Shown here in pieces: positions 1-7,517 of a DNA stretch of 39,554 bases. Every line of letters starts with the position of its first letter. Positions within the stretch are counted from its first letter, which is position 1. A program made the translations under genes and the position numbers. Origin of the DNA: WUQU01 sp038849025 (GTDB taxonomy: Archaea; Thermoproteota; Bathyarchaeia; Bathyarchaeales; Bathycorpusculaceae); the NCBI GenBank assembly GCA_038849025.1, contig JAWCNE010000007.1:1-39554 (forward strand), given 5' to 3'. A model generated the notes under the pieces. It worked only from the letters and a program-made list of their open reading frames with translations. It did no database searches and had not been told where the DNA came from.

Positions 1-215
1 CAATGCCTACAGTTCAAAGCGCATCCTTTCCCTGTCACAGAAATTGTTGGAAAATCCTTGATTGAGGAACAAAAATAGCTTGTCCTATAATACATGAAAC
101 TCGGCGCATAAAAATAAACCTTCCCGGTTTTAGGCAGGAACATACCGCTGTCTAAGAGTTCGGATAGTTCTTTAGCGGTCATCTGCCAGATATCTTCAGG
201 CGAAAACTGCGCCAT
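1..215 (-). CDS. Radical SAM protein, BioB-like, N-terminal part (cut by window edge)
   Basis: The frame opens with ATG at 213-215 and runs off the left edge, so only about 71 residues are visible. Near the edge it reads GKGCALNCRHC, a CX3CX2C motif that binds the radical-SAM [4Fe-4S] cluster. A GAGAGG purine stretch just upstream of the ATG supports the start. The visible N-terminus looks like the family annotated as uncharacterised biotin synthase homologues. In Thermococcus, two BioB-like proteins together form a lipoyl synthase (LipS1/LipS2), and the second BioB-like gene here starts at 714 in the opposite direction. That pairing is why I suspect a lipoyl synthase subunit rather than biotin synthase. 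The catalytic core lies outside the window, so which subunit it is cannot be settled. Confidence 0.8.
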   Translation of the reverse strand, partial: MAQFSPEDIWQMTAKELSELLDSGMFLPKTGKVYFYAPSFMYYRTSYFCSSIKDFPTISVTGKGCALNCRH

Positions 216-271
216 TTCCTCTCTAAGTAAAGCCTATCATCGCCGTTTAATACCTTTCGTTTTAAGCACAC

Positions 272-619
272 CTATACATCATCATTCATTTTAGACTCTT
301 TTTCCTTCTCATCACTTTTCAGAGTAGGCAACGCTTCTAATGCTTCGCTAACAGCCTTAATAGACTCGGTGATTTTATCTAAACGTTTTTGGAAACTGAG
401 CGCCCTATAAACAGCCTTACCCCTCTCCGTTATAGCATAAAAACTCTTATCCCCAGAAAATCTTTCCTCAACCAACCCATTCTTTGTTAAAAAGTCCAAA
501 TACTGCCTAACCACCATGCAGTCCATGCTGGTTTTATAGGCTATGCTGTCAACTTTCAAAGGCCTTCTAGCCAAAGTTTCCAATATAGCCTCGTAAATTT
601 CAAGCTTTGACCTGCGCAA
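272..619 (-). CDS. Winged-helix transcriptional regulator (HTH_45/ArnR-like)
   Basis: A 115-residue protein with a compact winged helix over roughly residues 5-75. The first helices lead to VVRQYLDFLTKNGLVEE, a typical recognition helix and wing, followed by YAITERGKAVYRAL. This pattern is common in small archaeal regulators of the COG3432/HTH_45 type. The C-terminal 40 residues are charged and helical and may dimerise. The start is TTG at 617-619, since no ATG or GTG is available nearby. It sits between the two divergent BioB-like radical SAM genes, is co-directional with the left one, and shares the AT-rich intergenic region with the right one. An autoregulator or a regulator of those genes is a reasonable inference; no ligand domain is visible. 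Confidence 0.75.
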   Translation of the reverse strand: MRRSKLEIYEAILETLARRPLKVDSIAYKTSMDCMVVRQYLDFLTKNGLVEERFSGDKSFYAITERGKAVYRALSFQKRLDKITESIKAVSEALEALPTLKSDEKEKESKMNDDV

Positions 620-647
620 CTGCTAACGCCTAAACCTCGGTTTAATC

Positions 648-671
648 GAGCATTAATAAAAATATTTATGA
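648..671. promoter_or_regulatory. AT-rich divergent promoter region
   Basis: The 94-bp gap between the regulator and the rightward radical SAM gene contains an almost pure A/T block (ATTAATAAAAATATTTATG) that can serve as a TATA box in either direction. It lies about 45-60 bp before the GTG at 714. A short inverted repeat, CTCG/CGAG at 636-650, abuts it on the left. Assignment is by composition and spacing only. Confidence 0.45.
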
Positions 672-713
672 ATTCAGAATCCTTAGCAGAAAGCATACGC
701 TTAAACAAGCTTA

Positions 714-1736
714 GTGAGCGCTGGAGACTTGCCTATAAGCGCAGAAATCCCTGAAAAAATTCGCGTTTCCCTAGGCTCAGCAATTACACTGGGTTTGCTG
801 GATGGAAGGCTTGACGCTGCGCCTACAACCGCTTACCTAATGACATATAGAGACGGCAAGTGTCTTGCAAACTGCGGATTCTGTCCTCAAGCGAGGCAGA
901 GCCGCAGCAGAGCCGACATGCTTTCCAGGGTTTCTTGGCCCGTATTTGCCACAGCGCAGGCCCTAAGCAAAATCGAAGGCGCTGTTAAAGAAAACAAGAT
1001 AAGGCGTGTTTGCATACAAGCCCTAAACTATCCAGAAGTTTTCACCCATCTTGAGACGCTTGTTGAGGCAATTTTCCACCGTGTAAAAGTTCCAATTTCC
1101 GTGTCATGCCAACCTCTAAATTTTGAAAATATAAAGCGTTTAAAAGAAGCGGGTGCTGAAAGAATAGGAATACCCCTAGACGCAGCCACTGAGGAAATCT
1201 TTAACAAGGTTAAAGGAACGTTTGCTGGAGGACCGTACCAAATGAAAAAACAATTAGCTCTACTGGAAGAGGCTGTGAAAATTTTTGGAAAGGGAAAAGT
1301 CAGCACCCATTTAATTGTGGGCTTAGGTGAAACCGAACTGGAAATGGTGCACATGATTCAAAAATGCGTTGACATGGGAGTTTTGCCGGCGCTTTTCGCT
1401 TTCATTCCCGTTGCTGGAACCGCCCTAGAGACTAGTAAGCAACCTCCTATCCAACAATATCGAAGGATACAAATGGCACGGTATCTAATTTTCCATGGGT
1501 TATCTAGGTTTGAAAACATGATCTTTGACGGTGAAGGCAGAATAGCCAGTTTCGGAGTTGACGAGCCTACTTTAAGGCAAATATCCAACTCTGGCGAACC
1601 TTTTAGGACCTCTGGATGCCCAGGCTGCAACCGTCCCTACTATAACGAGAAACCCAGCGGCCCTATTTACAACTATCCAAGGAGTCTCAGCCCTAAAGAG
1701 TTGCAGAAAGTTATCGAAGAACTAAAACCTGTTTAA
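714..1736 (+). CDS. Radical SAM protein, BioB-related; candidate lipoyl synthase subunit (LipS1/LipS2 type)
   Basis: A 340-residue radical SAM protein. The cluster motif is CLANCGFC (Cys50, Cys54, Cys57), followed by a TIM-barrel with HLIVGLGETE around residue 200. The C-terminus carries a second cysteine pair, SGCPGCNRPYYNEKPSGP (Cys302, Cys305), which could ligate an auxiliary Fe-S cluster. That extra pair and the overall length match the archaeal biotin-synthase-related family that includes the two-component lipoyl synthase of Thermococcus. True BioB uses a different ligand set. The start is GTG; a downstream start is possible. The gene is divergent from the other BioB-like gene, and its stop overlaps the convergent gene by 4 bp. 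Function as lipoyl synthase is inference from family and pairing; a lipoate ligase domain gene lies 8 kb away. Confidence 0.8.
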   Translation: MSAGDLPISAEIPEKIRVSLGSAITLGLLDGRLDAAPTTAYLMTYRDGKCLANCGFCPQARQSRSRADMLSRVSWPVFATAQALSKIEGAVKENKIRRVCIQALNYPEVFTHLETLVEAIFHRVKVPISVSCQPLNFENIKRLKEAGAERIGIPLDAATEEIFNKVKGTFAGGPYQMKKQLALLEEAVKIFGKGKVSTHLIVGLGETELEMVHMIQKCVDMGVLPALFAFIPVAGTALETSKQPPIQQYRRIQMARYLIFHGLSRFENMIFDGEGRIASFGVDEPTLRQISNSGEPFRTSGCPGCNRPYYNEKPSGPIYNYPRSLSPKELQKVIEELKPV

Positions 1737-3067
1737 GACATCTCTTCGGTTGAAGGAGACTGAATCTTAGGCTTCTGCTTTGTGACCTGTTCCACTATCC
1801 GCCAGAATTCTTCCTCAGTTAAGCCTCTCCGCAGCTCCTTCATCAACTTTTTAATCTGGTAAAAGGTCATCTGTGCGCCACCCTTGTCTAGGCTTTCCTG
1901 CAGAGCCCTTATACGCCTAACTATTTCTTCTATCTGCCAACTGGAAGCCTTTATTCCAGCCGCCTCCAAGCGTTTCTCAACTAGACGTTTTCCACCGCCT
2001 CTTCCTATGTAAAACTGGATTTCCCTCTCAATCATTTCAGGCGGGAAAGGTTCATATATAAGCGGATGCGCCAACATTCCATTGACATGCTCGTCAACCT
2101 CGTAGGAAAAGGCGTTTTCGCCCACTATGGGCTTGTGAAACTGAATTGGCAAGGCAAAACTTTTCTCCGCTTGCTGCACAAGCCTATGAAGCTTTTTCAC
2201 ATCTATACCGGTGTCAATATTGTATAGAAGCTCCACTGCCATGACAACCTCTTCTAGAGGCGCAACTCCAGCTCTTTCTCCAAACCCTGCAATGCATGTA
2301 TGCAGATATGTTACACCCTCTTCTATAGCCGCCAAAGTATTTGCCGTTGCCAAGCCAAAATCGTTATGACAATGAACTGAAAGGGGTACCTCTTTGCCAA
2401 TTATTTGCGTAAGGCCTTCTCTAACGTGGGAGATCAGGTAACGCATGGAAAGGGGTCTTAAAAATCCAACAGTATCCGCTATAACCAGTCTATCTGCCCC
2501 AGCTTTTACAGCAGCTTCAAAAATTTGCAAAATGTCTTGAAGTGGGGTCCTTCCGGCATCCTCCAAAAAGAAGTCTACGGTGGCACCGTGTTTTTTAGCA
2601 TACTCTATACATTCCACAGTGTCCTTTAAGACTTGTTCCTTCGACCTCTTAAGCCTATACTTTAGATTAAGCCCATTAAAAGGAGTGAATACGGAAATTT
2701 CTCTAATTCCACACTCTAAACAGGCATCTACGTCCTCTTTAACTGCACGTGCCGAAGCAGCGATTTTTGCTTGCTGGAAGCCTTCATTAGCTATCCTTCG
2801 CACAGTGTTTTTCTCCTCTTCGGAAACTGCTGGAAAACCCACAGTTATTATGGAAACGCCTATCTCATCCAACAACTTAGCAAGCTTAACCTTCTCCACA
2901 TAAGTCAAAAAAACCGTTGGAGTTTGAACACCTTCCCTTAGGGTCTCATCCCAAATAAAAACCCTTTCAGGAAGCCTTGGAGGGAGATTTTTCCTTAGAC
3001 GATTGTAATTTGCGATTAATCCTTCAGCCTCAAGCTTCTTAAATATTGTTTTCCGCATAAGTTTCAC
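1733..3067 (-). CDS. DRE-TIM acyltransferase: 2-isopropylmalate/homocitrate/Re-citrate synthase family
   Basis: A 444-residue enzyme of the LeuA/homocitrate synthase group, which condenses acetyl-CoA with a 2-oxoacid. Motifs in order are WDETLREGVQTP (metal-binding Asp and catalytic Arg, near residue 40), EDAGRTP, LSVHCHNDFGLA (metal-binding histidines) and AGFGERAGVAPLEEVV. The protein is too short to carry the C-terminal LeuA allosteric domain; only about 70 helical residues follow the linker region. Length and lack of regulatory domain fit homocitrate synthase, citramalate-type enzymes or the Re-citrate synthase group, and the substrate cannot be fixed by eye. No leuB, leuC or leuD neighbours are present. 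The start is GTG at 3067; ATG nine bases downstream is an alternative. It is convergent with the radical SAM gene. Confidence 0.88.
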   Translation of the reverse strand: MKLMRKTIFKKLEAEGLIANYNRLRKNLPPRLPERVFIWDETLREGVQTPTVFLTYVEKVKLAKLLDEIGVSIITVGFPAVSEEEKNTVRRIANEGFQQAKIAASARAVKEDVDACLECGIREISVFTPFNGLNLKYRLKRSKEQVLKDTVECIEYAKKHGATVDFFLEDAGRTPLQDILQIFEAAVKAGADRLVIADTVGFLRPLSMRYLISHVREGLTQIIGKEVPLSVHCHNDFGLATANTLAAIEEGVTYLHTCIAGFGERAGVAPLEEVVMAVELLYNIDTGIDVKKLHRLVQQAEKSFALPIQFHKPIVGENAFSYEVDEHVNGMLAHPLIYEPFPPEMIEREIQFYIGRGGGKRLVEKRLEAAGIKASSWQIEEIVRRIRALQESLDKGGAQMTFYQIKKLMKELRRGLTEEEFWRIVEQVTKQKPKIQSPSTEEMS

Positions 3068-3195
3068 ATTCCAGTCGGTTCATAGCTAAACTTACTCTTT
3101 TATTTTACAAGCTTTTATATAAAAATTGGCACAACATCATTTAGGCCAAAATACCTTCCACGCTTTAAGACTAGGATACCCATTCATAGGTTCCC

Positions 3196-3422
3196 ATGAG
3201 CAGAGTAAAGCAGACGGCTTTAGCTGCAACCGCTTTTGGATATGGGACATGTTGGATAGAAATCTTAGAAAAATTAAAAGATTTGGAAAATCCCTGAAAA
3301 TTTATCGTTATAGCTTTACTTTCCCTAGGCGTTCCAGACGAGAGCCTGCTCTAAAGCCTAGAAAATCGTTCAGCGAAATATTTTTCAAGAATGTTATGGA
3401 GCCCGTTAAAACTATAAAGTAA
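3196..3422 (+). pseudogene. Decayed nitroreductase-family gene (C-terminal remnant)
   Basis: In the frame of ATG 3196 the sequence reads ALAATAFGYGTCWIEILEKL, the characteristic C-terminal flavin-binding region of FMN nitroreductases. It hits TGA at 3295, then continues in the same frame with KFIVIALLSLGVPDE (family pattern VVALLPLGYPDE). Another stop follows at 3352. The expected tail EPALKPRKSFSEIFFKN (family pattern KPRKPLEEIV) is found in a different frame up to the stop at 3420-3422. So one nonsense change and one frameshift near 3340 break a recognisable C-terminal third, and no N-terminal two-thirds is detectable upstream. An open 98-residue frame from 3126 covers the region but mixes frames and is not a real gene. 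The remnant occupies most of the gap 3068-3444. Confidence 0.75.
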
Positions 3423-3444
3423 TTAACTTTTAAAGCATAAGGCT

Positions 3445-3789
3445 TTATTTCTCTTCTTCCTTCTTGTTTTCCATTATCGCCTTTAACAAATTCTTAAATA
3501 TTTTCATGTCTGAAACGTTGACTATGGGAATTTGGAGGCTCTTGTCAACCTCGTAAATTTTTTCATACTTTGGAAACTCAGCGTAACATATTTGGCTTAT
3601 GGGAAACTCTCGCTTTTTCAGCTCATGCTCAAAAGACTTCTCATAGACTTCTAGACACAGTAAATATCCGTTTATCCAGTAAAGCCTATTAGCTCCATAA
3701 GTTGTGGCGCACCATGCAATGTCACCTACAGAACGCTTGTCCAACCCTAACACACATACCTTTTTTGTTGTAGCGATTTCCACGTCCAT
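3445..3789 (-). CDS. Hypothetical protein, downstream partner of the XPF-like nuclease
   Basis: I do not recognise this 114-residue protein. I place the start at ATG 3787-3789 because GGGGTGA, which overlaps the stop of the upstream nuclease gene, lies eight bases before it; a longer frame to 3816 would begin inside the nuclease gene. It has an alpha/beta look: an N-terminal strand KKVCVLGLD, then DIAWCATTYGANRLYWINGY, a helical acidic/basic middle, IPIVNVSDMKIFKNLLKAI, and a charged tail. It has no signal peptide or membrane segment. The 7-bp gap to the nuclease suggests translational coupling and perhaps a shared role in DNA metabolism; that is inference from context. Confidence 0.65.
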   Translation of the reverse strand: MDVEIATTKKVCVLGLDKRSVGDIAWCATTYGANRLYWINGYLLCLEVYEKSFEHELKKREFPISQICYAEFPKYEKIYEVDKSLQIPIVNVSDMKIFKNLLKAIMENKKEEEK

Positions 3790-3796
3790 AAGGCTT

Positions 3797-4591
3797 TCAC
3801 CCCTTAAACGGTGCATTCAACACTTCTTTCACTCTGCTGCTTATCTTTGGCCCAAGACCGTAAACTGTTTTAGGCCAATTGTCCACGTTTAGGAATGCAT
3901 TTAACGGGGTTTGATAGGATTTAAGGATTGCTATGGCTTTTTCTCTTCCAATGTTGGGCAAACTTGCCACAAAGAATATTTGAGCATCTGACAAGGTTTC
4001 ACATTTTTTGACAGGATGAACGGTTGGCGCTCTTTTTTCAACTATTTGCTCTTGGCGGGCGGCTATGTAAAGAAAGTCCACAGTCTCCTTATATGATGTG
4101 GTGTTTAATATGGCGATTCCGTTTTTTGCTAGATTAAATAGTGCTCCCCAAACAGAGGCCGGCTGTATTCTGCTGAACCTGTAGATTATTGGCATATACC
4201 CTTCCAAGAGAATTAACGCTTTTGGATACGCCTCCTTAAGCTTGAAAAGCTGTTCGAAAAGATAACGGTGCGTAAGCGTATAGACAAAGTCTTGAACCCT
4301 TTTCCGTTCTACAGCGCACACATCTGATAGAATATAGTCTCCCTTTTCTAATGCCTCAATTTTCACGATGGCGCCGCGTTCCCTAAGGCCTTTAACAACT
4401 TTTGCAGCGCTGTTCGCCTCGCGGCTGTCAACAATTATTATAGGTTCTTGTTCGCCGCCCTTCTTTTCCCTTAAATATGGAATTAAAGTTTCATCTTCAG
4501 ACAATTGAGCCTCAACTCTAAAATGGTATCCTACACTTACGTTGCTATTTTCTCTTGTGGTACTCGAATGTTTAACCAGCTTGGATTCCAC
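3797..4591 (-). CDS. xpf: XPF/ERCC4-type structure-specific endonuclease
   Basis: The ERCC4 nuclease domain is clear: IIIVDSREANSAAKV, then LEKGDYILSD and AVERKRVQDFVYTL, together giving the GDx(n)ERKx3D catalytic signature, followed by FEQLFKLKEAYPKALILLEG. The C-terminal 65 residues carry a tandem helix-hairpin-helix (FFVASLPNIGREKAIAIL, then VYGLGPKISSRVKEVL). There is no helicase domain, so this is the short crenarchaeal XPF type, usually a PCNA-dependent homodimer that cuts 3' flaps and forks. The open frame extends to ATG 4654, but a TATA box at 4661-4672 would start transcription inside that extension, so I prefer GTG at 4591; the start is uncertain. The next gene begins 7 bp after its stop. 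Confidence 0.88.
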   Translation of the reverse strand: MESKLVKHSSTTRENSNVSVGYHFRVEAQLSEDETLIPYLREKKGGEQEPIIIVDSREANSAAKVVKGLRERGAIVKIEALEKGDYILSDVCAVERKRVQDFVYTLTHRYLFEQLFKLKEAYPKALILLEGYMPIIYRFSRIQPASVWGALFNLAKNGIAILNTTSYKETVDFLYIAARQEQIVEKRAPTVHPVKKCETLSDAQIFFVASLPNIGREKAIAILKSYQTPLNAFLNVDNWPKTVYGLGPKISSRVKEVLNAPFKG

Positions 4592-4660
4592 ATAAACTAC
4601 AAAAACTTCAAGCGCAAAGCAACATTTAAAATGTTTACAGTTAAAGTAAAGCATTGCTCA

Positions 4661-4672
4661 CGATATAAAAAG
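4661..4672 (-). promoter_or_regulatory. TATA box for the XPF gene, also T-rich end of the EF-1 alpha gene
   Basis: On the minus strand the sequence reads CCCTTTTTATATCG in the gap after the EF-1 alpha stop. It resembles an archaeal TATA box. With the usual spacing of about 26 bp, transcription would begin near 4640, inside the longest open frame of the nuclease. The T5 run could also serve as an intrinsic terminator for the upstream gene. Confidence 0.5.
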
Positions 4673-4680
4673 GGATGGGG

Positions 4681-5985
4681 CTATGGACCTTTTTTAGTTA
4701 TTTCCTTTACAATGCCTGCAGCTATGGTTGTGCCCATGTCTCTAACAGCGAATCTTCCAAGCTCTGGAAAATCTGCGTAGGTTTCAATGGCTATGGGACG
4801 TAGAGGCTCCATCCTCACTAAAGCAGCGTCTCCAGTTTTCAAGAAGGATGGCTTCTCTTCAACCACTTGCCCTGAACGGGGGTCAATTTTTCTTATGAGT
4901 TCTACGAACCTACATGCAATTTGCCCAGTGTGATAATGGAGAACCGGTGTGTAGCCTGCTGCCAGAGCTGTGGGATGGTAAATTACTATTATTTGGCCGA
5001 TGAACTCCTTTGCGACGGTTGGCGGGTTAGATATGTGTCCACAAACGTCTCCTCGCCGTATGTCCGTTTTCGCTATGCCTCTCACGTTAAAGCCGATGTT
5101 GTCTCCAGGCTCAGCTCGTGGAATCCTTGTGTGGTGCATTTCTATGGACTTTACTTCGCCTTGCTTGTTCGCAGGCATAAATATGACTGTGTCGCCTTCC
5201 TTGAGGACGCCTGTTTCCACTCTGCCAACCGGAACGGTGCCTACGCCTGTTATGCTGTAAACGTCTTGAACTGGAATTCGCAAAGGCTTATTCAAGGGTT
5301 TTGGAGGGATTTCAAAAAAATCTAAAGCCTCAATTAAGGTTGGCCCCTTATACCATGGCATTTTGTCGCTTGGCTTAACTAGGTTGTCGCCTGTCCAGCC
5401 AGAGGTGGGCACGAACGGAATTTTGTCAACCTTATAGCCTACCATCCTAAGCATTCGGCTAACTTCGTTTTTAACCTCGTTGTAGCGTTCCTGGCTCCAG
5501 TTAACTGTTGGATCATCCATTTTGTTAACGGCAACGACAAGCTGGTGGACCCCCAAGGTGAAGGCTAGAAAAGCGTGTTCCCTTGTTTGTCCGCCAGGAC
5601 CTATGCCAGCTTCGAATTCTCCTCGCTTGGCTGAAACGAAGAGTATGGCGCCGTCGGCTTGGCTTGCACCTGTAATCATGTTTTTAACGAAGTCTCTGTG
5701 GCCAGGAGCATCAATAACCGTAAAATAGTATTTTTTGGTTTCAAATTTTAGAAATCTGAGGTCTATTGTTAAGCCTCTTTCCCGCTCCTCTTTGAGGTTG
5801 TCAAGAATCCATGCGAACTTGAAAGTTTCCTTGCCCATTTTTTTGGCTTCTTCTTCATACTGCTTCACTGTTCTTTCGTCTACAACTCCGGCTAAGTATA
5901 GCATGTGCCCGGTCGTTGTTGATTTTCCATGGTCCACATGCCCCATGATCACTAGATTTAGATGGGGTTTTTCTGGTCTACTCAT
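4681..5985 (-). CDS. tuf: Translation elongation factor 1-alpha (aEF1A)
   Basis: A 434-residue archaeal EF-1 alpha, full length. It delivers aminoacyl-tRNA to the ribosome as a GTPase. Visible motifs are GHVDHGKST (P-loop, residues 15-23), the effector region ERERGLTIDLRFLKF, DAPGHRDFVKNM (G3), NKMD (G4) and the beta-barrel domains II and III ending in MGTTIAAGIVKEI. A strong Shine-Dalgarno GGAGG at 5993-5997 precedes the ATG by 7 bases. In most archaea the gene sits with rps12, rps7, fusA and rps10. Here rps7 and rps12 lie 2.7 kb upstream on the same strand, but two oppositely oriented genes intervene, no EF-2 gene is between them, and rps10 does not follow. Confidence 0.97.
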   Translation of the reverse strand: MSRPEKPHLNLVIMGHVDHGKSTTTGHMLYLAGVVDERTVKQYEEEAKKMGKETFKFAWILDNLKEERERGLTIDLRFLKFETKKYYFTVIDAPGHRDFVKNMITGASQADGAILFVSAKRGEFEAGIGPGGQTREHAFLAFTLGVHQLVVAVNKMDDPTVNWSQERYNEVKNEVSRMLRMVGYKVDKIPFVPTSGWTGDNLVKPSDKMPWYKGPTLIEALDFFEIPPKPLNKPLRIPVQDVYSITGVGTVPVGRVETGVLKEGDTVIFMPANKQGEVKSIEMHHTRIPRAEPGDNIGFNVRGIAKTDIRRGDVCGHISNPPTVAKEFIGQIIVIYHPTALAAGYTPVLHYHTGQIACRFVELIRKIDPRSGQVVEEKPSFLKTGDAALVRMEPLRPIAIETYADFPELGRFAVRDMGTTIAAGIVKEITKKGP

Positions 5986-6359
5986 TCTTTTTCCTCCATA
6001 TTTTAAACTCTTTTCAGTTTCCGCTAAATTTAGTGAATTCGTTTACACAACTGTTTGTTCAGTTATTTTAAGTTTATGATGAAGTCGCCTTAAAAGAGCA
6101 ATATTTTAGAGCAGAAGCAAATATTCAGGAAAATGGCACTTTTCCGACAGCTGGTCTTTTTCTGTTTTTAGCCTTTGCGGTACTTAGAATATTCCATTAA
6201 TATTTTAGAGGCGCTACCGCCTTTGTGCAGGCTTTAGATGGTCTAGACTGTTTTAAGGTAAGGATATACGGGCTGGTTAAGAGAGTGTCTTGCAGAGACA
6301 TACAAAACCTAATAATTGGTGAAGCTAAATATGTAGGCAACCCAGTGAAGAGGGATTCT
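5986..6359. other. Intergenic region between EF-1 alpha and the GH5 gene
   Basis: These 374 bp hold the divergent promoters of the two genes and no convincing gene. Near the EF-1 alpha start are the ribosome-binding site and the A/T-rich sequence TTTAAAATATGG (minus strand). A short inverted repeat AACTG-TTTGTT-CAGTT lies at 6049-6064. The rightward open frame reaches back to 6225, but the segment 6225-6359 has no protein-like character. ATTAATATTTTAG at 6196-6208 is the best rightward TATA candidate, which would give an untranslated leader of about 130 bases. Confidence 0.5.
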
Positions 6360-7436
6360 ATGAGAAAGACTGTGGTCTTTGCTTTAGTGGTTATAGTTGC
6401 AATTGTTTGTTTGTCTCTGATAAGTTTTGGACCTTACCTGTTCCCAAAGGAAGAGGAGTTTCGTAGAAGCAGACTCCCAGCTATTCACATTCAAGGAAAT
6501 AGAATTTTGGACGAAAATGGCAACCAAATTACTTTTCGCGGTGTAAATTCAGTCGGGGTTGGTGAGATGATATATTATTATGAGAAATGGAGTGAAGAGT
6601 ATTTTGAAAAAATGAAGGATTGGAACGTGAAAATTGTAAGGTTTCCAATCCATTATGCCTCATATAAATGGTTTGAAGAGAATCAGCCAAGATTCTTTTT
6701 GAAGTCGCTTGATCAAGGGATAGAATGGGCTGCAAGAAACGGCATTTACTCAATTATCGATTTTCATTCTTGCGGTTGGCCTGTGACCGGCGAATATTTC
6801 GGCGGAGGATATGATTCCAACTGGGGACGAAACATTTACGAGTTCACTCCGGAGGAATTGAAAGATTTTTGGGACAAGATCTCAGCATATTTTGCAAACG
6901 ACACACGAATTGCGTTTTATGACCTTTTCAATGAACCTGCGAAGGATGACCCCAACATCGGCGGTGTTGGAGATGACATATCCCTTGAAGCATGGCTTGA
7001 ATGGCGCACCTTTGCTGAAGAACTTATAGATATTATCCGTGAAAATGATCCTAACCGCGTTGTCTTGGTGGGTGGACTACAGTTTTCCTACTACGTTAAT
7101 CATGCAGTGGATTATCCTGTTCGCAGACCCAATGTGGTTTATTCCGTGCATATTTACAATAACACGAATTGGATGGTAAGCTGGGATGAAGCCCTTGGTA
7201 ACGCGTCATCCCATATTCCGGTATTGGTTGGAGAAGTTGGCTTCGACCCAGATGATCCGAATATTGGCGGAACTGTTGAAAATTTTGCGAGTCCTTTGCT
7301 AGATTATTTAGAAGAAAAGGGCATTGGTTGGTTAGCATGGAATTTTGGTCCTGAATGGTCTCCGAAACTTTTGCTTGATTGGAATTATACGCCTACTGTT
7401 GCTGGAGAATTTTTCTACGAAAAGTTACACAGCTAG
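6360..7436 (+). CDS. Glycoside hydrolase family 5-like endoglycanase, membrane-anchored or secreted
   Basis: A 358-residue (alpha/beta)8-barrel glycosidase of the GH5 type. The start is ATG 6360: residues 6-24 form a hydrophobic helix (signal peptide or N-terminal anchor), and the longer open frame upstream has no sense. The barrel begins with QITFRGVNSVGV, then VRFPIHY, IIDFHSCGW, the acid/base region FYDLFNEP (Glu192), YSVHIYN, the nucleophile region IPVLVGEVGF (Glu292) and the last strand IGWLAWNFGPEW. This arrangement fits a retaining beta-glycanase such as a cellulase or mannanase acting outside the cell; the exact substrate is not readable. The phrase DDPNIGG occurs twice, close to each catalytic glutamate, which is unusual. 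No carbohydrate-binding module is present. Confidence 0.88.
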   Translation: MRKTVVFALVVIVAIVCLSLISFGPYLFPKEEEFRRSRLPAIHIQGNRILDENGNQITFRGVNSVGVGEMIYYYEKWSEEYFEKMKDWNVKIVRFPIHYASYKWFEENQPRFFLKSLDQGIEWAARNGIYSIIDFHSCGWPVTGEYFGGGYDSNWGRNIYEFTPEELKDFWDKISAYFANDTRIAFYDLFNEPAKDDPNIGGVGDDISLEAWLEWRTFAEELIDIIRENDPNRVVLVGGLQFSYYVNHAVDYPVRRPNVVYSVHIYNNTNWMVSWDEALGNASSHIPVLVGEVGFDPDDPNIGGTVENFASPLLDYLEEKGIGWLAWNFGPEWSPKLLLDWNYTPTVAGEFFYEKLHS

Positions 7437-7517
7437 GGGTTTTGAAAGCGTGAGATTCAAAATTCGCGCGTAACAGATATTAGCACTATTTTGGAATTAT
7501 TTTTAGGCGTCTAGTTT

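Noticed and set aside
3126..3422. Open 98-residue plus-strand frame
   Set aside because: It mixes out-of-frame sequence with the true C-terminal tail of a broken nitroreductase, so it is a remnant and not a functional gene.
4921..5325. Open frame of 134 codons on the plus strand
   Set aside because: It is antisense to the strongly conserved EF-1 alpha gene and has no protein-like features.
6074..6110. Possible C/D box RNA (ATGATGA at about 6076)
   Set aside because: There is no matching D box (CTGA) at a usable distance and no terminal stem.
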